Below are positions 8,634 through 16,826 of a stretch of DNA of 64,000 nucleotides, piece by piece. Source of the DNA: a candidate division KSB1 bacterium (GTDB lineage Bacteria > Zhuqueibacterota > Zhuqueibacteria > Thermofontimicrobiales > Thermofontimicrobiaceae); contig JAPDPQ010000006.1 in the NCBI GenBank assembly GCA_034506395.1, forward strand, positions 62,001-126,000, read 5' to 3'. The position numbers were made by a program, and so were the translations under genes. The notes beneath the pieces were generated by a model, which searched no databases, was not told the DNA's origin, and saw only the letters and a program-made list of their open reading frames with translations. The first letter of the stretch is position 1. The number at the start of each line of letters is the position of its first letter.

Positions 8634-10097
8634 TTAATAGACGAACGTTTGAATCGCGTGCGGCAAAATAGTCGAAGATACCGCATTTAAGCCGATATAT
8701 AATTTATAAAAGATCTGTTGATCACTTTGATTCATTACGATTGTGGCGATTTTCCCATCCACATTCATGAATGAAGTACATAACAAATGACTTCGGCTGC
8801 TTGCAGTGCTCACCCGTTTGGCATCCGGACGAATGAATTTTGAAAAGTGACCGATGTAATAATAGGTAGGTGTATATATCAATGTTCCTTCTCGAGTATC
8901 GGCATGGATTGGGGCAAAACAGAAATTCTTGACATGATTGGGCCCACCAGTTTCATCGAGCAAAATATTCCAATCGGTCCATCCGACAGCTCCACGATTA
9001 AAATCATTGATCATCGATTTCCCATATCGCTCGGCATTGGGCCAATAGTAATATTTCTGCGGATCAAAACCTCCGACGCACCCTTCGGTGAACAACAATT
9101 TTTTCTCTGGATATGATTCAGCGACATTCCTCAAATTATCATACATGGGTTCACCGCCGGCCCAATCCTCATACCAGTGAAAGCCAATTCCCCAGGCATA
9201 TTTAGCTGCCTCAGGATCCTCAAAAATTGTATTGACCCTCTGGCAGATCAGATCTCGATTGTGATCCCAGACAATTATTTTTTTATCTCCAAGCCCTTCC
9301 TGCTTCATGATGGGACCTAAATAATTCTTCAAAAAGTCTCGCTCTTCAGTGGCCGTATAAATACATGATTCCCACGTCTGGGTTGCCATCGGCTCGTTCT
9401 GAATCGTAATGCCCCAGATCGGTATACCCTCTTTTTCGTACGCCTTGATAAACTTTGTATAATAAAGCGCCCATGATCGAAAATATTCGGGCAACAATTT
9501 GCCACCGTGCAGCATATCCTTATTGTCTTTCATAAATGCTGGCGGGCTCCAGGGACTGGCGAATATCAACAGTTCGCCTCCAGTTGCCTCAATCGCTTTT
9601 TTTATTAAAGGTATGCGAAATTGTCTATCATGATCAATGCTGAAAGTTTTTAGATCTTTATCCTCATCGGACACATAGGTGTAGCTTGCGCTGCTGAAAT
9701 CACAGCTATGGATGTTTGTTCGCGCTAAGGTATAGCCAATGCCTTCCTTTCGATCATAATAAGCTTTTAGTAATTCATCCTGCTTTTCCGCTGGCAATTT
9801 GGCAAACACTTCGGCAGCCGCATCCGTAATCGCGCCGCCAATGCCTAATAAAGTCTGGAAGGTTTTATGTGGATTGACAAAAACGGAAACTTCGGTCTCT
9901 AATGGTTGTTGAGCAGGCTCAAAAATTTTCTTATCAGTAAGACTTAATCGAAAGTCGGTGTTTTGGGCAGTGGTATAAATTAGAACTTCTTTGCCTGCTA
10001 CGGAAAATTCTTGGTTAATGGAATGATTTTCTATTCGCTCAGAACATTTTAAAAAAATAAGCATTAAAGCTAAAATCATGATTTCTTTTTTGGCCAT
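8634..10097 (-). CDS. GH30-family glycoside hydrolase (glucosylceramidase-like)
   Basis: 487 aa, secreted. The N-terminal hydrophobic segment ends at Cys18 (LIFLKC), a poor lipobox, so either a lipoprotein or a cleaved signal is possible. The body fits GH30: FQTLLGIGGAITDAAAEVF, YTLARTNIHSCDFS, LLIFASPWSPPAFMKD, acid/base Glu235 in WGITIQNEP and nucleophile Glu338 in LLFTEGCVGG, then a C-terminal beta domain. It hydrolyses beta-glycosidic bonds (beta-1,6-glucan, xylan or glucosylceramide depending on subfamily). The start is supported by GGAG shortly upstream. It heads a minus-strand group with two Tat-exported sugar enzymes, though gaps of 130-160 bp leave operon structure open. Confidence 0.92.
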   Translation of the reverse strand: MAKKEIMILALMLIFLKCSERIENHSINQEFSVAGKEVLIYTTAQNTDFRLSLTDKKIFEPAQQPLETEVSVFVNPHKTFQTLLGIGGAITDAAAEVFAKLPAEKQDELLKAYYDRKEGIGYTLARTNIHSCDFSSASYTYVSDEDKDLKTFSIDHDRQFRIPLIKKAIEATGGELLIFASPWSPPAFMKDNKDMLHGGKLLPEYFRSWALYYTKFIKAYEKEGIPIWGITIQNEPMATQTWESCIYTATEERDFLKNYLGPIMKQEGLGDKKIIVWDHNRDLICQRVNTIFEDPEAAKYAWGIGFHWYEDWAGGEPMYDNLRNVAESYPEKKLLFTEGCVGGFDPQKYYYWPNAERYGKSMINDFNRGAVGWTDWNILLDETGGPNHVKNFCFAPIHADTREGTLIYTPTYYYIGHFSKFIRPDAKRVSTASSRSHLLCTSFMNVDGKIATIVMNQSDQQIFYKLYIGLNAVSSTILPHAIQTFVY

Positions 10098-10241
10098 GTT
10101 ATATACTCCATATTAGCTATTTGGTAAATTGATCTTCATTTAGGGGGCATAACGGTCAAGGTAGCCGCATTATCACGCAATAACGGTTCCTAATTCCTTC
10201 CCTCTCACTTTCTGTTTATGAAGGGCGACTGTAAGCAACAT

Positions 10242-10720
10242 CTATCCCAACTGTTTCTCTAGGTCTTGCCAGAATAAATAGAACCCTAGGGCCGCAATGA
10301 GCATCCATGTCAGGATAAAGGGTAGGGATTTCGTCCATTCGCCCAATGTGCTCAGAGATGGATCCTCGATGATGAAAAGTATCCCTATCCACATATGTGG
10401 AAACCACATAAGGACAAAGCTTGCCAAGAGCGCAAACCAAAGCCACTTGCGACGCAGCTGCGAACCAACTAATAATGATGTCACACCAAAAAGGAGTCCA
10501 AACGCAAGAAACGCGAAGCAAGAGATACCTTCCAAGCTTCGACGTAGCCGCCATAGGGATGGCGTTCCCCTATAACATAGGGACCAGAAGTGGGTTTCCA
10601 CGTCCAGATCACAAGTAGTAAACCACTAGGAACGTATCCGAACCCACAAAATGCCAGAAGGTTCCAGCCTGTCAACAAGCGTTTTAGCAACGTTGGAGGC
10701 GTTATGAGGTTGTTATTCAT
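10242..10720 (-). pseudogene. Small multi-pass membrane protein gene with a frameshift
   Basis: The first frame reads from ATG 10720 (MNNNLITPPTLLKRLLTGW...) to about 10535. Homology-like continuity (hydrophobic helices FLAFGLLFGVTSLLV, FALLASFVLMWFPHMW, WMLIAALGFYLFW) then continues in another frame to a stop at 10242. The switch falls near 10530-10545, at GAAGCTTGGAAGG. About 155 aa and four helices would result if corrected. It sits in an integron-style cassette whose start TTAGCC abuts the attC at 10755-10832. It could be decayed, or the shift could be a sequencing error. No function recognised. The gap 10098-10241 upstream of GH30 holds GGCATAAC, a possible degenerate attC end. Confidence 0.6.
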
Positions 10721-10754
10721 GCTTTATGCTCCTATATGAGTATCTCGAATGGCG

Positions 10755-10832
<78 letters not shown>

Positions 10833-10836
10833 GCAC

Positions 10837-11616
10837 CTACGGTTTTCTACCCACGTAGATTCCATACCCGATATACTCGCTATGCTCTCGGAAAAACTCA
10901 AATACGGCATTCATTCGCCTTCGTATTCTTGGGTTGAACATCCACTTCCACATAATCCGCGTTGCATTCCAAAACCCTTCATCCCTGAACATACGGCGTT
11001 GTCGCATTCCCATCTCGCCGCGAATAACTTCCACATCCCTCATCCCACACCCTTCAAACAACTCTTGCCATTCGTCAAAGGTAAGCGTGTTGCGAATGCA
11101 AAAAGCACAAGCCGAAGATTCCGCCTCGCGAAAGAGACTATCAGGGGGATGCTGGTAGAAACTCAATTCCAACCAGCCAATAAAACCACCAGCTTTGGTC
11201 ACCCTGAGCGCCTCACGAACCGCTTGCTTTTTATCAGGTACAAGGATGAGAAATGCTTGCGATAGAGCAACATCAAATTCATCAGCAGGGAATGGCAAAC
11301 TCAGCGCATCACCCGTTTGAAATTGAACTTGTCTTGATACTCCCCGCTTATGAACCAGATCGTTGGCTTGCTCTATGAGCCTATCTTCAATATCTACACC
11401 TGTCACTTTGCAGTGATATTTCTTCGCCAGATAGATCGCGCTCGTTCCTTTTCCACAGCCAATGTCCAATACCTTGCTATCTTGGGCAATACGGCATTTC
11501 TCTGCAAGCCTTTCCGTAGCCCATAGACCGCCAGGATGGAGCACAGTCATACCAACGTGGTATGCCATAAAATCAAAGATGTCACATTGCTCAATTGAGC
11601 ATTTGGCTTCTTCCAT
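10837..11616 (-). CDS. Class I SAM-dependent methyltransferase (integron cassette gene)
   Basis: 259 aa. Motif I is VLDIGCGKGTSAIYLA, followed by VTGVDIEDRLIEQA, GDALSLPFPADEFDVALSQ and ALRVTKAGGFIGWLELSF, a standard Methyltransf_11/25 fold. A Cys-containing insertion lies near residues 165-180 and an aromatic/basic C-terminal stretch follows; the substrate is not evident. The gene fills a cassette exactly: the start is preceded by GTTAGGCGCACC and the stop is followed at once by attC-1 with the complementary R''. Orientation matches the other cassettes (minus). It lacks a clear ribosome-binding site, which is common in cassettes. Confidence 0.88.
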   Translation of the reverse strand: MEEAKCSIEQCDIFDFMAYHVGMTVLHPGGLWATERLAEKCRIAQDSKVLDIGCGKGTSAIYLAKKYHCKVTGVDIEDRLIEQANDLVHKRGVSRQVQFQTGDALSLPFPADEFDVALSQAFLILVPDKKQAVREALRVTKAGGFIGWLELSFYQHPPDSLFREAESSACAFCIRNTLTFDEWQELFEGCGMRDVEVIRGEMGMRQRRMFRDEGFWNATRIMWKWMFNPRIRRRMNAVFEFFREHSEYIGYGIYVGRKP

Positions 11617-11640
11617 TACCTATTCTCAATCCATTGGTGC

Positions 11641-11662
11641 GCCTAACCTTATGATTAGCCGC
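11641..11662 (-). other. Truncated attC site (attC-2)
   Basis: On the minus strand GCGGCTAAT is followed after six bases by GTTAGGC. Both outer core boxes of an attC remain, but the folded middle is missing. The TAA stop of the RibD-type gene lies inside R'' (11655-11657). GTTAGCCGC at 12232-12240 matches this R'' and marks the start of that cassette. Confidence 0.65.
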
Positions 11663-12215
11663 ACACGCGCCGGTAGTGCATGGCGACCGCGCCGTTGCGT
11701 AGTGGCTTTGCCGAAACTAACTCGAGCCGTCGTGTGCTAGGCAGTCCGCTTTGGTACAGGGTCGGGCCGTGGCCAGCAATCCTGGGATGGACGAGGAACT
11801 TATACTCGTCGATCAGATCCAGCCGATCCAGCTCGGTTGCGAGCTTGCCGCTGCCCAGGAGCACACCGGCCGGTGTCGCGTCCTTCAGCTTCTGCACGCC
11901 CGTGCGCAGGTCGCCCACGATGTGGTGACTGTTGGTCCACGGAAAGTACCTTCGCGTTGACGACACTACGTACTTTGGCTTGGCCTCCAGCTTGACCGCC
12001 CACTCGCGGATCGCCGGTGGTGCCTCCACGTCGCCGCGGGCAACCGCTGGCCAGTAGCTCTCCATCATCTCGTAGGTGACACGGCCCCACAGTATCGCCC
12101 CGGCCTCATCCATGAGGCGGGTGAAGAAAGCATGTGTCTCGTCGTCGGCGATTCCCTCCCGGTGGTCGACACAACCATCGAGAGTAATGTTGATGCTAAA
12201 AACCAAGAGTCCCAT
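11655..12215 (-). CDS. RibD C-terminal / dihydrofolate reductase-like protein (cassette gene)
   Basis: 186 aa, RibD_C fold. Features are FSINITLDGCVDHREG at the N-terminus, AGAILWGRVTYEMMESYWP, KYVVSSTRR, VLLGSGKLATELDRLDLIDEY and PRIAGHGPTLY. These proteins bind NAD(P)H and are annotated as dihydrofolate reductase family proteins, though the true substrate is rarely known. Base composition is clearly more GC-rich than its flanks, which supports recent transfer. It sits in a cassette between GTTAGCCGC at 12232-12240 and attC-2, in the same orientation as its neighbours. Integrons are known carriers of DHFR-type cassettes, but this one is not the dfrA trimethoprim-resistance family. Confidence 0.88.
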   Translation of the reverse strand: MGLLVFSINITLDGCVDHREGIADDETHAFFTRLMDEAGAILWGRVTYEMMESYWPAVARGDVEAPPAIREWAVKLEAKPKYVVSSTRRYFPWTNSHHIVGDLRTGVQKLKDATPAGVLLGSGKLATELDRLDLIDEYKFLVHPRIAGHGPTLYQSGLPSTRRLELVSAKPLRNGAVAMHYRRVCG

Positions 12216-12232
12216 GGCGGCGAATACCTCGT

Positions 12233-12540
12233 AGCGGCTAACTTAATGATTTGCTGCTAATATCCATTAATTAGATATATAGCTATATTCTGGAAAAAAG
12301 GTCTCTATTTATCCAAAAATTTCAAATTTTCCTACCAATAGGAAATACGTTTTCCTATTGGTAGCCATTTTTTAGATTGGATTTATGTGATTTGTTTTCC
12401 TATTACTGGATATTTTTTATTATTCCTTTGCAATTCGATCTTTCAATTCCAGAACAACTGTTTCTTAATAAGCAAATTCTTTCAATTCTTATTGGAATTC
12501 CGATTCCGCTTGCTGCACGGATTCATTGGTCTATCGGGAT
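12233..12540. repeat. 300-bp duplicated segment, copy 1 (possible attI/leader region)
   Basis: This segment aligns along its length with 40925-41215. Shared blocks are CTAATAT/CCAATAT, GCTATATTC, TATTTATCCAAAAAT, CAAATTTTCCTACCAATAGG, GCCATTTTTTAG and CCTTTGCAATT. In both places it lies just upstream, in cassette orientation, of the first cassette of a block. Its right part encodes a decayed copy of the small minus-strand frame seen at 41096-41230; here it has two in-frame stops. The region from 12560 to 12740 has no recognisable gene. Confidence 0.75.
12332..12364. promoter_or_regulatory. 14-bp perfect inverted repeat
   Basis: CTACCAATAGGAAA (12332-12345) and TTTCCTATTGGTAG (12351-12364) with a 5-nt spacer. 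The copy at 41010-41042 keeps CTACCAATAGGAAA, but its right arm has changed (TTTCCTATTTCTAG). It could be an operator, or part of the recombination or leader region upstream of a cassette block. There is no T-tract, so a terminator is less likely. Confidence 0.5.
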
Positions 12541-12997
12541 TTCTGCTAAAATCTAATTCAGTTGAAGTTTTTTTACCTCTTGCTGCTCGAGGATGATAAA
12601 AATGAAACAACAAATTCTTCATCCTTAAGTCCAGCGTCGGGGGTAATGTCAGTCAGGTCGTTGGAGGAGAAGGTTATTCAGCGACCAGCTCGGGCCGAAA
12701 ATCCTTCCCACCTGCGGCTAACCTTATTTAGTTTTTAGCAATTGCTTCGCTCAAATGAATATACACAAAAAATTATATTTGTCAAGGAGAAAGTAATAAG
12801 AGATGATAAAACTGAATCCAAACTGGTCATTCTAAACGAAGTGGTAACGGTGATTTTGTCAAATTCAAAACCAAAACTTGGACAGGCAATTGAAGGGACA
12901 CGAAATGAAGTTTATAGATTTGTTAAGGACATCCCATTTCTTTATCATGAACATAAAACACCGCTTCAAAGGTTGAAAACCTTTGAGAGCAATTCCT

Positions 12998-13363
12998 TTA
13001 AAACAATCCATTTTCATTTGGAGAATCTTTTAGCACCTCCTGAGAAGCTTCCCAGGCTTCGATGATCTGATCATTGTCGAAGCGAAAAATATGGATGACG
13101 GACCATTGGGAGTCTGGTGAGAGTGTGACTTTGCCATGAACCGCCACCATGTCTCCGTCTTCAAGCACACGCAACGCTTCATAAGTTTTATTGGGAAATT
13201 GCTCGGCGTTTTCTTCCATCGCCTTCATATATTATTCCCGATCGCCTTTGAAATAGGCGCTGTGATACCGAAATTGGGGATGGATAAATTGCTCATAAGC
13301 CTTGCGAACTTTGCCAGCAGAGGCCAGGCGCAAAAATGAAACAGCGATGTCTTTTTTATTCAT
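12998..13363 (-). pseudogene. NTF2/SnoaL-like protein gene interrupted by one in-frame TAA
   Basis: The reading frame runs from ATG 13361-13363 (MNKKDIAVSFLRLASAGKV) through HPQFRYHSAYFKGDRE, meets TAA at 13232-13234, and continues in the same frame with YMKAMEENAEQFPNKTYEALRV and VLEDGDMVAVHGKV to the family-typical ending SPNENGLF. The complete product would be 121 residues including the stop position, normal for these SnoaL-like proteins. A single nonsense change is the simplest reading; restart at ATG 13226-13228 would lose the N-terminal helices. The plus-strand frame at 12742-13065 overlaps the 3' end and is not supported. Confidence 0.75.
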
Positions 13364-13410
13364 TAATCCACTCTAAAAAGGTGGAAAATTATAAAATAAT
13401 GTTAGCAGCA

Positions 13411-13494
13411 GTCATTGCGAGGCGTTTTTTGCCAAAGCAATCTCAAATGGCAAAAGGGATTGCTTCGCTCCGTTTCACTCCGCTCGCAATGACA
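13411..13494. repeat. REP-like palindromic element, family B
   Basis: GTCATTGCGAGGCG at the left and CCGCTCGCAATGAC at the right, with GCCAAAGCAATCTC and GGGATTGCTTCGCTCC between, form an 84-bp imperfect palindrome between the SnoaL-like and VOC genes. Confidence 0.8.
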
Positions 13495-13564
13495 GTGAGA
13501 TAGGAAATTTGGTATTTTCGCTCAGGACTCATTAGCGAAATTCTTGCAATTCTTGGTTTCTCAT

Positions 13565-14434
13565 TCATCTTGCTGCCTCTGCCTGCTGCAGATCGGCGAT
13601 GATAATTCTCTTCATCTTGAGCATGACGGGGATGGTCTTTTTCGGATTCCTTCCAATCAGCTCGCCCATATTCGCTGGAACGATTTGCCAGGAGACACCG
13701 AACTTGTCTTTGATCCAACCGCATTGTTCCGCCTCAGGCACGGCGGAAAGTTTCTCCCAGAAATAGTCGATCTCTTTTTGATCTTTGCAGTTGACAATTA
13801 AAGAAACACCCTCATTGAAGCCAAAATCATGCGGCCAGGCCGAGTCCATGGCGGCGAATTCCTGGCCTTCGAGAGTGAATTGCGCATACTTCACGGTTCC
13901 TGCCTGATCGGGTTCTTCGCCTTTCTCGTAGCGAGCCAGCACTTCTGCTGTGGCATTTGGAAAGACCGATGTGTAGAAACGGATCGCTTCTTCCGCCTTG
14001 CCGCACACATCGCCGACGAACATCAGCGCGGGCATGATCCGCTGCTGGAAATCTCCCTCGGTGTAAATGACCTGCCAGGACACGCCAAATTTATCCTGAA
14101 TCCAGCCATATCTCTTGCTGAAAGGATATTCTCCCAGCTCCATCATGACCATTCCGCCTGGATAGAGTTTTTCCCAGAGTTGATTCACTTCTGCAACCGT
14201 CCTGCATCGGGCGTGGAATGAAATGGAAGGATTGATCTTGAACAACGGCCCAGCGCTGATGGCCATGAATTCATAATCCATAATCTGAAAGCCAACCAGT
14301 TCGGCATCGCCAGACGGGGTATCAGGGATGAGATTTATAAAGTTGATTTTTGAATTTTCAAATACGGAAGTATAAAACTCCGCCGCCGCTCTGGCTTCTT
14401 TATCGAACCATAAATGGGGGATGATTTTTTGCAT
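13565..14434 (-). CDS. Two-domain VOC (glyoxalase/PhnB-like) protein
   Basis: 289 aa with two repeats of the PhnB/3-dmu-9_3-mt type VOC domain: residues 1-130 (IIPHLWFDKEARAAAEFYTSVF... WIQDKFGVSWQVIY) and 140-270 (ALMFVGDVCGKAEEAIRFYTSVF... WIKDKFGVSWQIVP). VOC enzymes bind a metal between paired beta-alpha-beta-beta-beta units. Those of this subfamily are mostly uncharacterised, and members have been linked to glyoxalase, bleomycin-resistance and methyltransferase annotations. AAGGAGC supports the start. A second single-domain VOC gene lies 350 bp upstream on the same strand. Confidence 0.88.
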   Translation of the reverse strand: MQKIIPHLWFDKEARAAAEFYTSVFENSKINFINLIPDTPSGDAELVGFQIMDYEFMAISAGPLFKINPSISFHARCRTVAEVNQLWEKLYPGGMVMMELGEYPFSKRYGWIQDKFGVSWQVIYTEGDFQQRIMPALMFVGDVCGKAEEAIRFYTSVFPNATAEVLARYEKGEEPDQAGTVKYAQFTLEGQEFAAMDSAWPHDFGFNEGVSLIVNCKDQKEIDYFWEKLSAVPEAEQCGWIKDKFGVSWQIVPANMGELIGRNPKKTIPVMLKMKRIIIADLQQAEAAR

Positions 14435-14510
14435 GGGGTTATTGCTCCTTGTGATAATTGATTATAGAATTCTGCAAAATAGGAAAAAATCTCATTTCGA
14501 CCCGCAATTT

Positions 14511-14689
14511 GGCCATAAGCGTCAACTTAAGCGAATACATGGTGAGACGCTGTCATTCTGAGGAGCGAAGCGACGAAGAATCTCTTCAATAAACTTACCT
14601 AATTTCGTTAAATTAAGAGATTCTTCGCTCTCCGCCAGTTGGCGGATCGTTCAGAATGACTTCGTACTCTTAAGTTGACGCCAATTGCC
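14511..14689. repeat. Nested repeat: family B element between inverted TTAAGTTGACGC ends
   Basis: Outer inverted ends are GCGTCAACTTAAG (14519-14531) and CTTAAGTTGACGC (14669-14681). Between them lies a family B palindrome, GTCATTCTGAGGAGCGAAGCG (14552) to CAGAATGAC (14660), with matching internal arms agATTCTTCG. A further partial copy follows at 14690-14772 (GGCGGGGAGAAATC to AAAATGAC). The same TTAAGTTGACGCCAAT box borders the element at 44613-44710. The gap 14435-14782 contains only these repeats. Confidence 0.7.
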
Positions 14690-14782
14690 ATTTGGCGGGG
14701 AGAAATCTGTTTAACGAATTGAACTTATGAGATATACAGATTTCTCACTCCACTCCGTTCCGTTCAAAATGACACCAACATC

Positions 14783-15214
14783 TTAATTTTGCTGAAGTCT
14801 ATAATTGATCATCCAGTGCACGCCAAATTTATCTTTAAAGCTGCCATAATAATCGCCCCATGGCTGGTCGGAGATCGGCATCTCGATCGTTCCGCCATCT
14901 GAAAGCGCCGTGAACAGTCGGTCGGCCTCCTCCTTGCTATCGGGGTGAATTGAAATATGGACGTTATTGCCCTGAATCAATTTGTACCCCAGCGACTCCA
15001 GCGCATCAGTTGCCATCAACATTTGATCTTTGCCAATGGGCAGAGCGATGTGCATGATTTTATTAGCGTCCTCTTCGGGAATGTTCACCCCCTCCATCGG
15101 CAGATCCTTGAATCGGACCACCGAGGCAAACTCGCCCCCAAAGACGGATTTATAAAAATTGAATGCTTCTTCCGTGTTGCCTGGAAAATTGAGGTAAGGG
15201 TTTAATTTTGTCAT
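14783..15214 (-). CDS. VOC family protein (PhnB-like)
   Basis: 143 aa, a single VOC domain of the PhnB/YjdN type: LNPYLNFPGNTEEAFNFYKSVFGG, MHIALPIGKDQMLMATDA, a histidine-containing strand (NNVHISIHPDS) and the closing DYYGSFKDKFGVHWMINY. The usual length for the family is about 140 residues. Substrate unknown. AAAGGA lies before the start. Confidence 0.9.
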   Translation of the reverse strand: MTKLNPYLNFPGNTEEAFNFYKSVFGGEFASVVRFKDLPMEGVNIPEEDANKIMHIALPIGKDQMLMATDALESLGYKLIQGNNVHISIHPDSKEEADRLFTALSDGGTIEMPISDQPWGDYYGSFKDKFGVHWMINYRLQQN

Positions 15215-15408
15215 TGTGTTTTTCCTTTACATGCATTTTAAAATTATCTAAATTGTTTCTCATTTACTGTGCTTCATTTCAATGAAATGCCCGCTCTCTG
15301 TCTTAAACTTGATTGCAAAGTCGTTTCATTCTTCTTTTCAAAAATAATAACCATCACTTTTTTGAAGTCACAGAGATTGAAACAATCAATCGGTTAATTA
15401 TCATTTTC

Positions 15409-15552
15409 TCATAAGCTTCCCAGAAGGCACATCCGAAACCACCGCTCCTCTGCTCGCAAATAGTCAAGATATTTATCCCACATCTTTAAATCGCTTTCTG
15501 CTCTCGGTGTATGCCAGATATCGGAAGCATCGTTCAATGGTGTGATGTACAT
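15409..15552 (-). CDS. Possible 47-residue small protein
   Basis: An open frame from ATG 15550-15552 to TGA at 15409-15411, reading MYITPLNDASDIWHTPRAES then a charged, Trp-rich segment with MWDKYLDYLRAEERWF. Its composition is protein-like, and an in-frame TGA lies ten codons upstream, so it is complete as drawn. No ribosome-binding site and no family recognised. It could also be the 3' remnant of a longer gene. The rest of 15215-16140 (AT-rich, 926 bp) has no other supported feature. Confidence 0.35.
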   Translation of the reverse strand: MYITPLNDASDIWHTPRAESDLKMWDKYLDYLRAEERWFRMCLLGSL

Positions 15553-16140
15553 TATGCAAAGTGAGACTGCTAGACTTTTTCATCAGGTGTATCGATAGCT
15601 GCTTAAATTATTACAACTTTGGATTTATATTCTCATATCCAATGATAAAAATTAAAGAGGCAACCTCTAAGACGCCCTTTTTCGCCTTCTATCATTTATT
15701 TGTTGCAATCCAAAAAGCCCGCTCATCCATTAATCCCACTCCGCACGGTTTTTATTTGAATGCCATTTTCGTTATTCCAAATTGGTTGATTTGCCAATCT
15801 GTATTTCTGGTAAAACCCAAGCCCATTGATGTCTTTTCACGAATGGTGATCGCTATGAAATTTTAATTTTTTTCATATCAGAGTTAAATGCTGGCTTTTC
15901 TATCTGTCAGCTCCTCAAATGAGTAACCAAGCCACATATTAGTACAGCTTGAAAAATTTTCCCACTGAGAGCGAATCCTTTAAATTTGCTTTGCCTCAGG
16001 AATATACAAAATTAAATAAATTTTATAAGAGGAAATTCGGCAAAATATGAAATTCTTCAATAAATATTTTTTTATACTATTCGAAAATTTAAAGGAAAAT
16101 TTCCCAAAAACAGAAAAATTGAGGCTATTTTTTAATGGTG

Positions 16141-16782
16141 TTATTTCTTAAATTTCTTACCAAAGATACGATAAATCCCACAGCCGATCATTACCCCAGC
16201 AGCATGCTGCCGCAATAAAGGATCAAAGTTGAAAATGATTTCGGGATTGAATTTCCAGCGTTGCCCCCAGGAAGAACCGAGCATAATTCTTGGCCCTGAA
16301 GAGCGGGTGGTAATATCCCAAGTATAAGGAGGACTCATAGAATCATGTGTTTCTCGTTTAATTAAATAATTCCAGCCAATCCCCCCATAGAAGCGATCAC
16401 TACCTAACAGAATCGTGGGATGCACGCCCTGCGTTCGCGGCTCATACTCGTTCATGAATTCACCTTTATAATATATAAATCCCACATCTGCGGCGACCAA
16501 AAGGGGCTGTTTGAGAAAACAATATTTGATATCGGAAAAAACGCCATAACCGTCTTTCGAGCCTCCATATTTGATCCCCACATCTAAATTCTTTATCACA
16601 CCGCACCGCAGGCAGAGCGAGAAATCTCCATAGGTGATTGGCACCGCAACTCCCGCCCCGACCGAGGCCTGGCCAGGCCGAAGTACGCGCGGGGACTGAT
16701 AGCCCGAAGGAACGCAGCCTACCCAAATCGCAAATGCAATAAAGACCAGATTTGCGATTATATATGGGACGAATGTTTTCAT
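16141..16782 (-). CDS. Putative lipoprotein / envelope protein, unknown function
   Basis: 213 aa. N-terminal hydrophobic helix ending WVGC (lipobox-like, Cys near residue 23), then Gly- and aromatic-rich alternating strands (GAGVAVPITYGDFSLCLRCG, DVGIKYGGSKDGYGVFSDIKY, FYGGIGWNYLI) and a basic C-terminus FGKKFKK. The pattern suggests a small beta-barrel or an outer-membrane-associated protein. GGGAG precedes the start. It is 44 bp downstream of a secreted TIM-barrel protein on the same strand and may be co-transcribed. No named family recognised. Confidence 0.7.
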   Translation of the reverse strand: MKTFVPYIIANLVFIAFAIWVGCVPSGYQSPRVLRPGQASVGAGVAVPITYGDFSLCLRCGVIKNLDVGIKYGGSKDGYGVFSDIKYCFLKQPLLVAADVGFIYYKGEFMNEYEPRTQGVHPTILLGSDRFYGGIGWNYLIKRETHDSMSPPYTWDITTRSSGPRIMLGSSWGQRWKFNPEIIFNFDPLLRQHAAGVMIGCGIYRIFGKKFKK

Positions 16783-16826
16783 TTGTCTCTCCCAATTTTT
16801 GATTTGTTAAATTAGCCTGTATGCTG

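Noticed and set aside
12560-12740. GCGGCTAACC near 12705-12722 as another cassette end
   Set aside because: No matching partner box or palindromic arms were found on either side, so it is not listed as an attC site.
12742-13065. A 107-codon plus-strand frame left of the SnoaL-like gene
   Set aside because: No ribosome-binding site fits its start, it matches no family pattern, and it overlaps the 3' end of the better supported minus-strand gene by about 70 bp.
15561-15866. A 101-codon plus-strand frame with hydrophobic stretches
   Set aside because: The composition reflects AT-rich DNA, there is no ribosome-binding site, and no protein pattern could be recognised.
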